Of a stretch of DNA of 64,000 nucleotides, positions 22,850-34,674 are shown in pieces (position 1 is the stretch's first letter; each line of letters opens with the position of its first letter). The DNA is from Euryodendron excelsum. Taxonomy: Eukaryota > Streptophyta > Magnoliopsida > Ericales > Pentaphylacaceae. The translations under genes and the position numbers were made by a program. A model generated the notes under the pieces. That model saw only the letters and a program-made list of their open reading frames with translations. It was not told the DNA's origin and made no database searches. The stretch covers positions 15,961,501-16,025,500 of the forward strand of contig CM065392.1 in the NCBI GenBank assembly GCA_033060915.1, written 5' to 3'.

Positions 22850-24198
22850 GTAATCAAAGTGGATTGACTCCATCTCAAAAAGATTGAAGGTGTTCTTGAA
22901 GATCAACAAGCTTTAGAGAAGTCATTTCAAACTTTAGAAGCCTCATTTGGATGATCCTTGAAGAGTTAGAAAAATTTGGAGAAGTTTGAAGTAGTTTTAC
23001 AAAAGTTGAAGGTCTGAGCTAAAAAGAGTCGGCTCATAGATCTTAGGAGTCGACACATTAAGACAGAGGCCGTGGACTAGAGTCTGCCCAGAAAAGGAGT
23101 TGACCCCCTTCAGTTCAGGAATCGACACTTCAGTTTAGAATGTAAAGTTTTGAAGAAGGTCAAAAAAGGGTTGACTCCTTGTTTCTTAGGGGTTGACACC
23201 TTTAGACAGAGCCTTGATGAAGTTTGGTTAAAAAACTAAAAGAGTCGACTCCTCATTCTTTAGGAGTTGACACATTCGAACAGAGCCTTAACGAAGTTTG
23301 GACAAAGGCTAAAAAAGAGTCGACCTCTCATTCTTCAGGGGTTAACACATTTGGATAGAGCCTTGGTAAAGTAAGACAAAACTCTAAAATAGTCGACCGC
23401 TATTTTTCAGGAGTCGACACATTGGGACAGAGAGTTGAGGAAGATGACAATAGAACAAAAAGGGTCAACCCTTTTAGAAAAAAGGTCGACTCCTAGACTG
23501 TAACGGCTAGTTTTTCAAACGGTCTCTTAGCTTGATCTCACATTAAATGCACTCTCAACCATTACCAATGACTAGAATCAATTCAAGGCTATATATACAA
23601 GATCCCCACAGCATATATACACAAGAATTTGAGGATTTAGGTGATATACAATAGTTTGAAAGCTGATTCTCTGCACCGAACTGCAACATTCTCTTTGTTG
23701 GGGTATTCTTTGCACTTCCACTTGCTTCTACACTCTTTTAGAGAGTTACCCATTGCATACTCTTTATATATTTCTCTTGGAAGGGCTTGTAAACCAGTGA
23801 GTTTGACTGTTCTTGTTAAAAACACTTGTAACTTTGAGTGAAGTTTGGATAAAATCATTTGGAGAGTTTGAGAATTTTGAAATAACTCTTGTAAGAAGTG
23901 AGTTGGGCACTTGGCAACTAGCACCTGCTATGTAAAGGATTTTTGCATAGTGGAAGAGCTTTCAAGGGAGTCTTGGAAGTAAGGACGTAGGTCACACGTT
24001 GTGATTGAACCTCTGTAAATCTGATGTTCATATTTTTGCTCTGTTTTTCATTCTAGCATCTCATGACTTGTTTGCAATGCACTTACACTATTTGATTTAT
24101 AGTTCCTTTGGGTTATTAGCTTTTATATTGCATTATTATGTGAATAATTTTGAAAAATCCAATTCAACCCCCTCTTGGGTTGCATATTTGGGCCAACA
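22850..24198 (+). mobile_element. 3' LTR of the Sirevirus element, second part
   Basis: The sequence resumes with GTAATCAAAGTGGATTGA, matching the 5' LTR from about 8650, and ends TTTGGGCCAACA at 24198. The GTCGAC-type 73-bp array is at about 23028-23500 and the TATATATA box at 23590-23597. Short ORFs near 23640-24220 mirror those of the 5' LTR and are not genes. Confidence 0.93.
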
Positions 24199-24831
24199 GG
24201 CTCTCTCTCTCTCTCTCTAAAATACATATAAGATCTTGCAAATGGAAGAACGAGAGTGTAATGGCTTATCTCTTCAATAACCACTTATTCTCTGTTTACC
24301 AATACATACAAGTCTTCCAATGAAAAAACATGTATGGCTGTGGGAGTTAGTGCAGTATCTCTACACACTCCACTCAATCTTTCTTCACAAATGCATGCAA
24401 GGTGGTCTCCCTCTCTCTCTACCCACTCATGCAAATAGATAGATACAAAACATATTATACACAGAATACAAGTCTTGAAAATAGGTAGATATAAGAGATA
24501 GTGGGACAAATGTCTTACCATAAGGCTCATGGGGTGGTAATGTGTCAATCACTCATGTAGTAAGACCATGACTCATCTTCACTTTCTAAATATATGATTA
24601 AACTAATTAAGCATAATCACACTAAATTAATCCACTTTATCAAGATCAAACATAGCTTAATTAATACCAATTAGTGTAATTAATCATATTTAGCCATAAT
24701 TAATCATAAACAGAAATTATCAAATTATTGTAAAATAAAATTAACATGTAAAACATAGACCTATGCTTAATTGAATATATTTACTGAAATATAAAATGCA
24801 TAAAATAAAATATAATAATTGAGGTGTTACA
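24199..24831 (-). mobile_element. Solo LTR, 5' portion (outermost level of the nest)
   Basis: This is the remaining 633 bases of the solo LTR that begins at 6141. On its own strand it starts TGTAACACCTCAATTATT. It has a (CT)n run beside the Sirevirus junction and is AT-rich toward its end. The target duplication AAGCA follows at 24832-24836. Confidence 0.85.
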
Positions 24832-25018
24832 AAGCAACCATTCGTTTAAGTTTGAAAACTAAATAATGAGCGATATTAACTAATTTTACTCATTTGTACA
24901 AAACAATGTAGTTTTGCAAGGTTTTTAAAATTCAAAATGAGATGGTTTCATCTTAGTCATTCATTGTTTATTTTAATGAGCTGTCAACCTAATATTAATT
25001 AGAATGGAGATTTCAATT
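24832..25018. repeat. Right arm of the ancestral inverted repeat
   Basis: It matches the reverse complement of 5589-5775. It begins with AAGCAACC, whose first five bases were the target duplicated by the solo LTR. The left arm therefore shows that AAGCA was already part of the repeat before that insertion. Confidence 0.65.
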
Positions 25019-25076
25019 CATTGTTTATTTTAATGAGGTTTCAACCTAATATTAGTTAGAATAGAGATCTCTATTC
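24961..25076. repeat. 57-bp tandem duplication
   Basis: TTGTTTATTTTAATGAG, then a TCAACCTAATATTA word and AGAAT(G/A)GAGAT, occurs twice with the copies about 57 bases apart. It extends the right inverted-repeat arm. Confidence 0.8.
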
Positions 25077-26559
25077 CATGGGTATAATGGAGAGGATGTT
25101 GGTCCTTTATATTCTCCCTCCACTCCAAAACACTGCCTCCATGACCATTTCAAATGGAATCACTACTACCTATTTCATCATTTCTCACTCACTTGTTCAT
25201 CCACTAGATTTTTGGTACAAATTGGTATCACCACCTGCTCATTTGTACTTAAAACTCCACACCATTAAACAAGTTCTTCATTCATTTTCTAAACACATAA
25301 ATTAAGACCAAACAAAGAAGAAGAAGAAAATAAATATGAAAACGGACTAAAGTGACCATCAAACTAGGGGGCTTTCAGCTCTGCCATTTAGTGCCTCTGT
25401 CAATGGAGCTACAAAAATCATTGTGATGGCCAATAATGAATTCTTGGATTTTTGTAAAAGGAACACAACCGCCATCCCCTCCTGCAACACACACATAATG
25501 TGAGTTAATTCATCAGAGTCACATGACATAATAATCCCTAAACCTTTAATTGTTGAACAAAACAAACTAAAAGTGGGCTTGCTTAGGGGAGCTTTGACAG
25601 ACATCTAAAGAAAGCAAAAAAAAAAAAAAAAAAACATTAAGCTTGGTTAATTAAGAAAAGATAATCGATAGAATTATATCGCAACAAGCATAACCACACA
25701 TCCTGAACAATGGTTCAAATTTTCTACAACATTGGTGAAAAGTGAACAGGCTATTATTATTACAAATGCATTTGCCTCCATTATGGGCATTTCAATTCTA
25801 GATATTGTATTCCAAATATTGCATAGCATCCCTAGTCCATTTTATACACTTGCTTTCTTGCATCAAGCAAATTAGACAAAAGATATAAAAAAATAGTCCC
25901 AAAATTTCCACTCCCACAAGTTGTAGAATATCATCATAGTATAAGGTTGCAGCATCAAACCCCTTGAGAGAAAAAAAAAATTACACAAAACTTGTAAAGG
26001 ATTCTTATCTATTAATCTGTTCAATATAGTCCTTTTCTCTTTCGCATTGAATTTTGTTTACCATTAGATCAGTGTGCTGATGGATGCAAGTGGATAAAAA
26101 TTTGTTCATTAACATTTTCCACGATAAAATTGTTATTCATTTTCTTTAGATCTATGTGTGTGTTGTGTATATAGTTGTATATATAGGGGTGTGTATATAA
26201 ATATACATATTTGTATTTTTTTACAATTTTGTCCAAAACATATAATTCTTCGGTCATCGGTAAAGCATATCTATTGACTACTAGTTTTTCTAATAGCAGG
26301 TTTACAAAAGGGGTGAATTGATATAATTTCATAGTTGAGGGGTTAAAATATTTATTTTTTAATTAAAGCAAGTAAAGTGATATTGAGTCATAATTGAGAG
26401 GATCAATATGTAATTAATTTTGTTTTGCTTTATTTATTACACAAGACTATTATTTCGATACATTGACTTCTCATCACGCCTTATTTCTTGAGATATTTAT
26501 TTTTGTACTGTCAATTCCATTCTCGAGATCCAAATTTTGATAAAAAAATTGAGATATGA
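25077..26559. other. AT-rich intergenic stretch, no gene recognised
   Basis: Only short ORFs without similarity to known families are visible. The tract includes a poly(A) run at about 25618-25635 and TA/TG-rich text near 26155-26200. Confidence 0.5.
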
Positions 26560-27015
26560 TTGCCAACCCACAATCAATACATTGACTTCACAATGCTCAA
26601 CAGACACTCTTTGAAACTTGTCAACACTCTTTTAAATATGTCTTATTATTATTATTTTTTTGTAAACTTGATATATTTAAGATATTTGAAGAATACAAGT
26701 ATCCGTCACTTGGTACACGCATCCATCATTTAGATACAAACAACTCTTTGCAATTCAGAAACAAAAAATAACTTAAGATCTAATTGTAAAATAAAAATAA
26801 CACCTAATTTGACGTCTAAATTATGAAATATATAACTTTTAATTTTAATTGGTGTTATGTTGAAATATTTTTATTATTTTTTTGTAAAATATTTTTATAT
26901 ATGACATATAAAAATATATATTTTTGTTATGTCCACGATATGTCATGTCTTGTATATTTTTAAAAATACCGTATCGGCGTGTCTGTGTCGCGTGTTTGTA
27001 TTTGTGCTTCTCATC
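26560..27015. repeat. Dispersed GACAC/GTGTC repeat, inverted relative to 97-560
   Basis: The right part (about 26930-27015) carries ATACCGTATCGGCGTGTCTG and CGTGTTTGTATTTGTGCTTCTC. This is the counterpart, in reverse complement, of the GAAGCATGGACAC end near 97. The left part is AT-rich and less certain. Confidence 0.4.
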
Positions 27016-27925
27016 TTTTATTTTAGTCACTTTACATTTCAAAATGTAGGAGCTTGTTGACCATAACAAATTGAAATTATATGCCGTTTTGTTTAATATA
27101 ATATCGACAATGCAAGAATTGAAAACCTTTTTGAGTTCTCACCAATTTAAATGTCAAAATGATATAATGTCTTTCTATATATTTTTCCTTCTTTTGCTTC
27201 CTACAATATGGCTAGAGAGAGCAAAAAAAAAAAAAAAAGAATTGATGAATATGTAAAGAAAAGAAAGAAATACAACAAAATCTATAAAAAAAAAAAAAGG
27301 AAATAAGAAAACCTAAATAGGTATAAGTATTATTTAGAAATTATTCATTTGGGATAAAACTTATTATTTTAATTCATTCCGCCACAAAAGAGTTGTTAGT
27401 ATTATAAAGTGAAATGTAAGATGTTAAAGGGGACTAGACGTGACAATAGGGACTGAAGTTGAACCGTTAATTTATGTTCACTTTATGATGTTTACTAAAT
27501 AGGCACTTAGCAAGTGATTAACTAATTAATTAATAGTGTCAACACACAATTACAAATCGTATACTACAAGTAGATAAAGCAATCACTCGAGTAAACATGT
27601 GATTTTAATGAGACAAACCCACTGCGAGTGAAAATGACAGAATTGCCAACTAGACTAATCTCTAAGTACTATTACACATTCAACAATTAACAAATACAAC
27701 TTACAATCACACCTAATCCAAAGTTGATTTGTATTTGCTCATATGCCGCGACACGCCGTTCTCTCAAGCGTGACTACCATGACAAGCACCACACCGCAAT
27801 CAAACTATTTCACATTAGAACCAATCATGTATATTAGAATCTCTAAGTAGAGTCCACATATCATTGCGGACAAATTATTCAAGTTCCTCTTACATGATAT
27901 TTATCTGACATTCATTAGTAAAAAT
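27016..27925. other. Intergenic stretch with poly(A) runs, no gene recognised
   Basis: There are A-runs near 27222-27240 and 27287-27298. A stretch at about 27670-27800 (CAATTAACAAATACAACTTA, then TGACTACCATGACAAGCACC) has a diverged relative at about 39180-39320. Both lie shortly before a reversed giant-LTR copy, but at different distances, so they are more likely a dispersed repeat than part of the element. Confidence 0.35.
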
Positions 27926-30900
27926 TGTCACGCTTTGATTTTTCATACTCGAAAAAATAAGTGAAAAAAATATAGTACTCTCTCGTCAGAACTCATCCTT
28001 CTAGAAGGATGAGTGCGACTAGGTTTGAATTAGAAATTAATTTGAATAAGGGTTTTTAATAAAAAGTTTAGAGACGCCACTTAACTTTGTTATGGTGAGT
28101 TAGGTCACCTAAAACCAAGTACAATTCAAAGATTAAACTTAGGGTTTTTGAAAAGGTTTTGAAAAACTTCCTCAAGAGAGTTTTTAGAGAAAATAAGTTG
28201 TTTGGTAACTTTGGAAAAGATTTAAACCCTTTTTAAAAAATAACTCTATTTTTAGTCTTTCGAAAATAGTGATTCTAGATTCGGAGGTTGGTTACGTATA
28301 GAGAAGATGCACTAGGTTATCACCCTATCCTATTCTTGTGGTACCTACATGTCTATTCACCTTAGATTCACTCATTTAGAATATTCGATTATCCATTGTC
28401 CAATTATATTCATTTTGAAAATAATTTTAAAAAGCGGATTGATATGATACATGACATGCAAATACAAGAAAAATATTTGAAGAGAGGATTTGAAGCTTAA
28501 AAAAGTTTGTGAAAATTAAAAATTTGAAAAAAATTGTGACCACACACATGAGGGTTGCCTACGTATCCCTTTGTCAGGAATTAGGTCAGTCGTAGTTTGG
28601 ATTTATGGTCCGATTGCAAACAGACACTTTGAGATTTTTGAAAAGTTTGATTTGAAAAGGTTTGATTTGGAACTTTGATTGGAAGATTGAAAATTAAACT
28701 TTGATTTGAAATTAAACTTGAAATTGACTTTGATTTGAAATTGAACTTGAGGATTTGGAATTGAGCTTTGATTTGAAATTGAACTTGTTTTGGAAAGATT
28801 GAGTTAAGCTTTGAAATTATCTTGACTTAGATTGAAGTTTTAAAACCATCTTGATTTTTACTTGAGTTTAAATAAGAGTTTCTTAAAAGAGTTAAAGCTA
28901 CCTAACTTTAGGGCTATGGTTGAACTAGGGTTTGACCTCTCAGTGTTTAGGTAACCTAGGGTTGAAACATACACTTGAAATAAGAACATTTGATTTTAGA
29001 AAGTTAAATTTTAGAAAAATTTTGAATTACGAATATTCCAAATTAGGAAAGTTCTATTTTTGAAAAGTTTTGAATTAGGAAAGTTCCAAATTAGGAAAGT
29101 TTTGAATTATGAAAGTTTTATTTTTAAGAAAGAGTTAATTTTGGAAAGTTTAAATTTGGAAAGTTTTGAATCTAGAAAGATTTGAACTTAGAAATATTTG
29201 AAATTTAGAAAAATTTGGAAGTTTGAAATTGAGAAAGGTTTGAAAGTTTGAATTTAAGAAAGATTGAAATTAGGAAAGATTAGAATTAGGAAAGATTTAA
29301 TAGTTTGAAATTTAGAAAGTCGGGATTTGGAAATATTTGAAATTAGGAAAGATTGGAATTAGGAAAGATTTGATTTCTATTTCCTAAAGTTGAAGATTTG
29401 ATTTGATTTTAAAAAATAGATGACTTGATTTTGTTTCTAAAATTGAGGGTTTTGATTTGGTTTCCTAAATTTGAAGATTTGATTTGACATGGAACTAGAA
29501 AGGTTGAGTTTTGAAAGTCTTGGATTTGGAGATCTATGATTTGGTAGGAAAAGAGATTTTGAAAATCTATGATTTGATATAGAAAATAGAAAGTCATGAT
29601 TTCAATAAAGCAATTAGGGTTTCCTAATCATGGATTCTAAAGTTTGACTTAGATTTCAAAACAAAGAGTTTTTGGAAAGTAGATTTTTGAAAAGAGTTTT
29701 TAGGAAGTAGATTTGGAAAACTATTTGGAAAGAGGTTCGAATATGGACTTTTACAAGTCTCTTGAATATCTCACTTTTCTAAAACGATTCTAACCATGAA
29801 AAGATTAGAACCATTCTAGGGTTGTGTTTTGACAACAACTATGGTTTGAAATATGGATCAAAATGATCACATTAAATGTAACACTTTCCTAACACAACCT
29901 TAACCATGGAATGGCTAAAATCATTTTAGAATTGTGATTTTGAAAACCAGTAGGGTTTGAACCCAAGATTTGGACCTTGATGGTCACATTAAATATAACA
30001 CTTTTCTAAAACAACTATAACCATGGAATGACTAGAATCATCTTAAGATTGTGGTTTTGAAAATAAGTTTGAAAGAAGGAGATTTTAAATGCAAGTTTTG
30101 AAAAAGAACCTTGATGCAAATTTGAAAATAACTTTGAATGCAACTTTGAATACAATACATGAACATGATAACCACAATGCAATAAGATCGTGAATATATA
30201 AGGTTAGACTTCGCCACATAATCAAGAGAACCGAACCCACACCGTCTTAGGTTGAACTAAAAGAAAGCCCCCAGCACGATGACCTTCAACAGTCTTCCTA
30301 GACATAAATTGGGGAGTCCCTTATTTCAAGCATGCAAGAAAAGGAGGTATAAGATGGGGATTGAAATAGAAGAAATCTCAAGTGGATTAGGAGAGAGAAG
30401 AGAGAGTGGGATTACATAAAAGTAAATAGAAAACGAACCTTATCTTCTTCTTACTTTGATTGCTTTGTTTGATTTACTTGACTTCAATTTTGAGAGCTTT
30501 GAAGATGCAGCACTTGATATTTAATGAATATTTTGAGGCTTGTATTTGAGTGTATAAAGTGTATGGAGGCTAGGGTTTGAGTGTATGAAGGCTAGGGTTT
30601 GAAGAGACTCGAGAGAATTAGGGTTTTGGGGGACTTCGACCTCTGTTTTCTAAAAGACAGAGTTTCTGAACTGAGTTTATAGACCCTTTGAACGCAGGGG
30701 GATGCTCTGTATTTATAGGCAATTGAAATAGGAACAGGCACTTGTTGTAGTGGCGCTAGTGCAAATTTAACCTTGGCGCCACTAGGAGTGGCATCGTACC
30801 ATTTATTGGCTTGATGCCAGCCACTTAGGAAAGTTTTAAAGCTGCAAGACACATATTTTTTGACCCTTGGGACACAAGGCAAAAGATTTGGGCTCCTGTC

Positions 30901-32860
30901 CTAGTGACTACCATGTAATTTTTGACTTGGCTCCACTAGGAGCGACTCCAGAAGGTCCAAAAATGATCTGGAAGGCCGGGGATAGACAGGAACCCTTGAA
31001 AGAGTGTCCTGCAGGTAACGGACTTAAGAAACAATGCCGGAATAATGGAATGGACTCAGAGTGACCCGTGAGAAGGCTTGAAGGTTGGAAACACTATCAA
31101 GAGTGTTCCAAGGAGTTGCCGATTTGATACCCAGAGCCGGTGTGGTAGGATAAATCGACCGATTACTAGGGGTAAAATGGTCATTTTGCACAGGGCTTAC
31201 CGGCATAGACTCGAAATGGTCTAGAAAGGCATTAGAAGGTTGGGAATACTATTAAAAGTATCCTTGGAGGGTAACTAATTTGATACCATAGCCAGTGTGG
31301 TTCTCAAAGGCATTAAGATGCTTAGAGGCGAAATGGTCATTTTGATTGGATGCTCTCGGAATTGAATCGAAAGCGACTGGAAGTGATGCGGATCGTATAG
31401 CTGACGAATATTTGGAGACGTCAAGGCGGCGATATACGCGGGCCGATGGTCGGTAACCTTCAATCGACCGTAACTTTTGACTCGTAACTCCGTTTTGCCA
31501 TTATAATATGTTGTTGAAAAGGTATCGACGAGCCGGAGAAAGGGAAAATGATTTTCTGGCCTAGGAAATCGCGAAAAAATGCTTCTAAGTGTCGTTTTGG
31601 CCTGTTTTGTTTTTTTGGGCTTATTTTGCTTTAGGCTTTTGTTTTTTTTTAATTAATCCGGTTTGTCCCGGGGCCTAGGGTTTCGTGTCGCATATTTATA
31701 GTCGTGTTAAGACACTTTTCAGCAGCTTTTGAAGTTTAATAAAAATTGTGCTTGAAAATTGCACTTTTCCCAATCGTTCAGTATTCTTGCGAATCAACGA
31801 ACGCTTGATGCCTTTGAATCTGTAGTTCGTGGTGATCTTACAGGTTGGAAGAAGAATTTTATTCCGACATTAGTGGCGAATCAACGGAGTAGAATTGAAT
31901 CCCTTGCGTTTTTTTGAAGTTTCGCTGCATCAGGAAGGCACTAGAATGTGCTAGATTATCTTTGGGACAAGGAAGGGTGGATTTACTACTCTGAAGATTT
32001 AGGTACTTTCTCAAGAAGTGTGCCAGAAAGGCCCAAGGGACAATTTGGTCATTTTTCATCGGAGTAGGCTAGTAGGCACTAGTGTTGACTTGAATTTTGA
32101 GTGTTTTCGTCACTCTGATGGTATGTGATGAGTTAGTTTCCAAAGTTATCCCGTCTTTCGGCAAACGTGTCATGACCAAAGGGCTTGTTCGGTCTTGTGA
32201 CATAAGGTTTTTGTTGGCAATTCCCAATGTTGACTTGTTTGTAAGTGTCTCTGTCACTCTGATGGTTGCGATGTTTGTGAGTATTTTTGTTACTCTGACG
32301 GTGTGCGTTCATTTTAGAAACTGCATAATCTCAGGAAGCTACTGGATGGTCTTATCGTATGAGGGATCAACTTTTTTGAAAGACACGTCGAATAGCGGAT
32401 ATTCTACATTGGCGGGCTAGAAGGCGCCAGAAGTGAACCGTTCTACCATCTCGGGGACTTGGGTTTTGTCCCAGTCGATAGGTCTAAAGGGACTTATCAT
32501 TCTAAGGAGTTTTCTCAGAAAACATTCTAAACTGGATGGACTTATCGTCTGAGGGATCAAATTTCTCGAAAAACGTGCCGAATTGAGTTTGATTGGTCTG
32601 GACTAAAATTGAAACTAGAAATTAGGTTGAAATAGGGACTTATCATCTTTAGGAAGACGTGGCAACTGGAATTGGACTGAGCAATACTTTAAGGGTATTT
32701 TGGTTATTTTGCATCTATTGGGCCTGGTGGGCCCACGAAGTAATTGATTGACTAGCTTGAGTTTGGAAAGCTAGTTTAGACTTGAATGTTTACATGTCGG
32801 TTTGAATGTGGGTCCAGTCGGACCGGAGATTGTCGAGCGAACAAAAATAAGGTGCTTACA
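27926..32860 (-). mobile_element. 4.9-kb solo LTR of the giant-LTR family, reverse orientation
   Basis: On the plus strand it starts TGTCACGCTTTGATTTTTC and ends AACAAAAATAAGGTGCTTACA. The reverse complement of that end matches the TGTAAGCACCCCATTTTTG start of the copy at 18462. The flanking pentamers are AAAAT (27921-27925) and AAAAC (32861-32865), agreeing at four of five positions. Shared internal landmarks are the purine-rich array (28600-29760), the TATA box (30710-30717), the ~160-bp repeats near 31170-31330 and the TCACTCTGATGG repeats near 32110-32300. It is 4,935 bp and has no coding domain. ORFs inside are chance products of low complexity. Confidence 0.87.
30710..30717 (-). promoter_or_regulatory. 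TATA box of the giant LTR (minus-strand copy)
   Basis: On the minus strand TATAAATA lies in GCCTATAAATACAGAGCAT, the same context as at 19976 in the plus-strand copy. Confidence 0.5.
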
Positions 32861-33187
32861 AAAACTTCTTTTACATTTTTTTGGCTCAAACAAATATTGT
32901 AGCAAAGATAGCTTACCTACTTTCTTACTTGTCTAATTGACTTCATTCCACCTAAAACATCTCTACTGGCTTGAATAAGAGGGTGATAAAACTTTATTCT
33001 TAACGAAGGTTCCAAGGATTTTTTTTTTGGATCTAATGTCTTCTCAATAGGAAGTCCTTTAGGTTCGTCTTCTTTTCAATCAAAGTTTCTCAGCCAAAGT
33101 TTCTCAACCAAACTCATCGTTATCTGTAAATATTAAATTAAAAACATATGCTATTAATAACTACATTAAAAAATTTCATACCAATAG
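32861..33187. other. Short stretch between a solo LTR and the copia element
   Basis: It contains no ORF. It may be part of the older reversed copia fragment seen on the other side of the copia insertion (38323-39030), but translation on the minus strand gave no convincing motif. The AATAG target duplication occupies 33183-33187. Confidence 0.35.
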
Positions 33188-33695
33188 TGTTGAGAGTGGC
33201 CATAACTTCAAAGTCATTGCCGTCGGTAAACAGTCGTTAGAGCTACAGTAGTCAATAGCCGTCAGAGCTACAGTAATCAAACAGTTGTCGTAACTACAAT
33301 ATTATTTACCCTTATTTTTCAACTCATTTACAAGTGTGCCATGACTCATTTCTCTTATAAATAGCCAACGGATCTCCCATTTTCAAGACATAGCCAGAAG
33401 AAGAGAAAGTAGGGTTTTCTTTACTAAGTTTGAAAAGGTGAGTTGAGACGGGTGTACAATGGATTAAGGGCTTGAGTTTGGGTATTAAACTTAAGTGTAT
33501 ACTTGTATCATTGTTCTTAATTTTTCTTAGTAGTAAAGAAGGAGACCGGAGCACTCCTTGTGGACCTAGGCAATCTTGCCGAACCACGCTAAATATTGGT
33601 GTCATTTTTTTTGTGTACTTTGATTGTTTTGATTTATTTCCATTATTATTTTTCTGTCATTCGTACTGACCAAATTGCTGCGAGAATTCCCAACA
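33188..33695 (+). mobile_element. 5' LTR of the 5.1-kb copia element
   Basis: The LTR starts TGTTGAGAGTGG and ends TTCCCAACA (508 bp). It repeats at 37850-38322. It is longer than the 3' copy mainly because a ~25-bp segment (GTCAGAGCTACAGTA plus neighbours, about 33235-33275) is duplicated here. The target duplication AATAG precedes it at 33183-33187 and follows the 3' LTR at 38323-38327. Confidence 0.95.
33356..33363 (+). promoter_or_regulatory. TATA box of the copia 5' LTR
   Basis: TATAAATA in CTCTTATAAATAGCCAACGG is conserved in the 3' LTR at 37993-38000. It is the likely core promoter of the element. Confidence 0.5.
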
Positions 33696-33697
33696 AG

Positions 33698-33708
33698 AGG
33701 TATAAGAG
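33698..33708 (+). other. Primer-binding site of the copia element
   Basis: GGTATAAGAGC sits two bases after the 5' LTR. It differs by one base from the tRNA-Met-complementary core GGTATCAGAGC found in most plant copia elements. Confidence 0.8.
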
Positions 33709-33799
33709 CTTCCAGGTTGGACCAGGGAGGTGAGGCATTAAGAACAAGTGTACATAGTTCTTATTCATCGAAATAAGTATGATGGCAGGAACATGAATC

Positions 33800-34620
33800 T
33801 TGGTTGGAAAATTTGAGGTGGAGCCCTTTGATGGAAAGAATAACTTTAGCCTGTGGCAAAGCACGGTTAGAGACATCTTGGTACAACAAAAGCTTATTAA
33901 AGCACTTTCGGGCAAAGCAAATAAATCGGCAAACGTAAAAGATGATGTCTGGGAGGAACTTGAGATGAAGACTGTGAGTTCGATTCATTTATGTCTTGCA
34001 CCAAAGGTAAAATATAATTTTTTGAATGAACTATCTGCTCCAGTGTTATGGAAAAAATTGAAAAACCTCTATATGTCAAAATCACTCACAAATAAATTGT
34101 TCCTTAAAAAGCAATTATACTAATTGCGGATGGAAGAAGGAACAAATATTATAGATCATCTCAATGTTTTCAATAAATTAATTATTGAATTTTTAAGTGT
34201 TGAGGTTAAAATTGAAGAGGAGGATAAAGCTATTCTTTTCTTAGCTTCTCTTTCAAATTCTTTTGATACACTTGTGACTACACTTTTAGTTGGGAAAGAT
34301 ACTCTCAATACAGAAGAGGTGACAAAGGCTCTCTTGGAGATGGAGACACTCAGAAAGCTGAGTAACGGTTCCCAAGCAGAAGGGTTGGTGGCTAAAGGAG
34401 AATCAAGCCAACCACGCAGAAGGGACAACAACAGAGGCTTCGAAAATAGGGAAATGTCACATTCAAAATCAAAAGGAATGAGTAGTGGAAAATTCAAATG
34501 TTACAATTGTTAGAAGGAAGGACACTTGAAGAGGGATTGCATGCAAAGCAAGCGAGATCTGGAGGGAAAAGAAAAATCTCCAAATTCAGATCAAGTAGAC
34601 TTTGTGCAAGATAGTGCAGA
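33800..34620 (+). pseudogene. gag: gag of the 5.1-kb copia element, with stops
   Basis: The reading begins MVGKFEVEPFDGKNNFSLW, the usual start of a Tnt1/Tork-like copia Gag. The UBN2-type gag domain continues through two segments separated by a stop at about 34121. At about 34496-34540 the zinc knuckle is legible (Cys-X2-Cys-X4-His-X4-Cys), but a TAG lies just after the second Cys. Gag would build the particle around the RNA. Apart from the stops the frame is kept, so decay is by point mutation. Confidence 0.9.
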
Positions 34621-34674
34621 CGGTAATGATGATTTATTATCAGTCACCACATGTATGAACTATCTTGCTGACAA

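Noticed and set aside
30592..32420. Several ORFs of 60-107 codons
   Set aside because: They lie within the reversed giant solo LTR, and none is shared as an ORF with the copy at 18462-22849.
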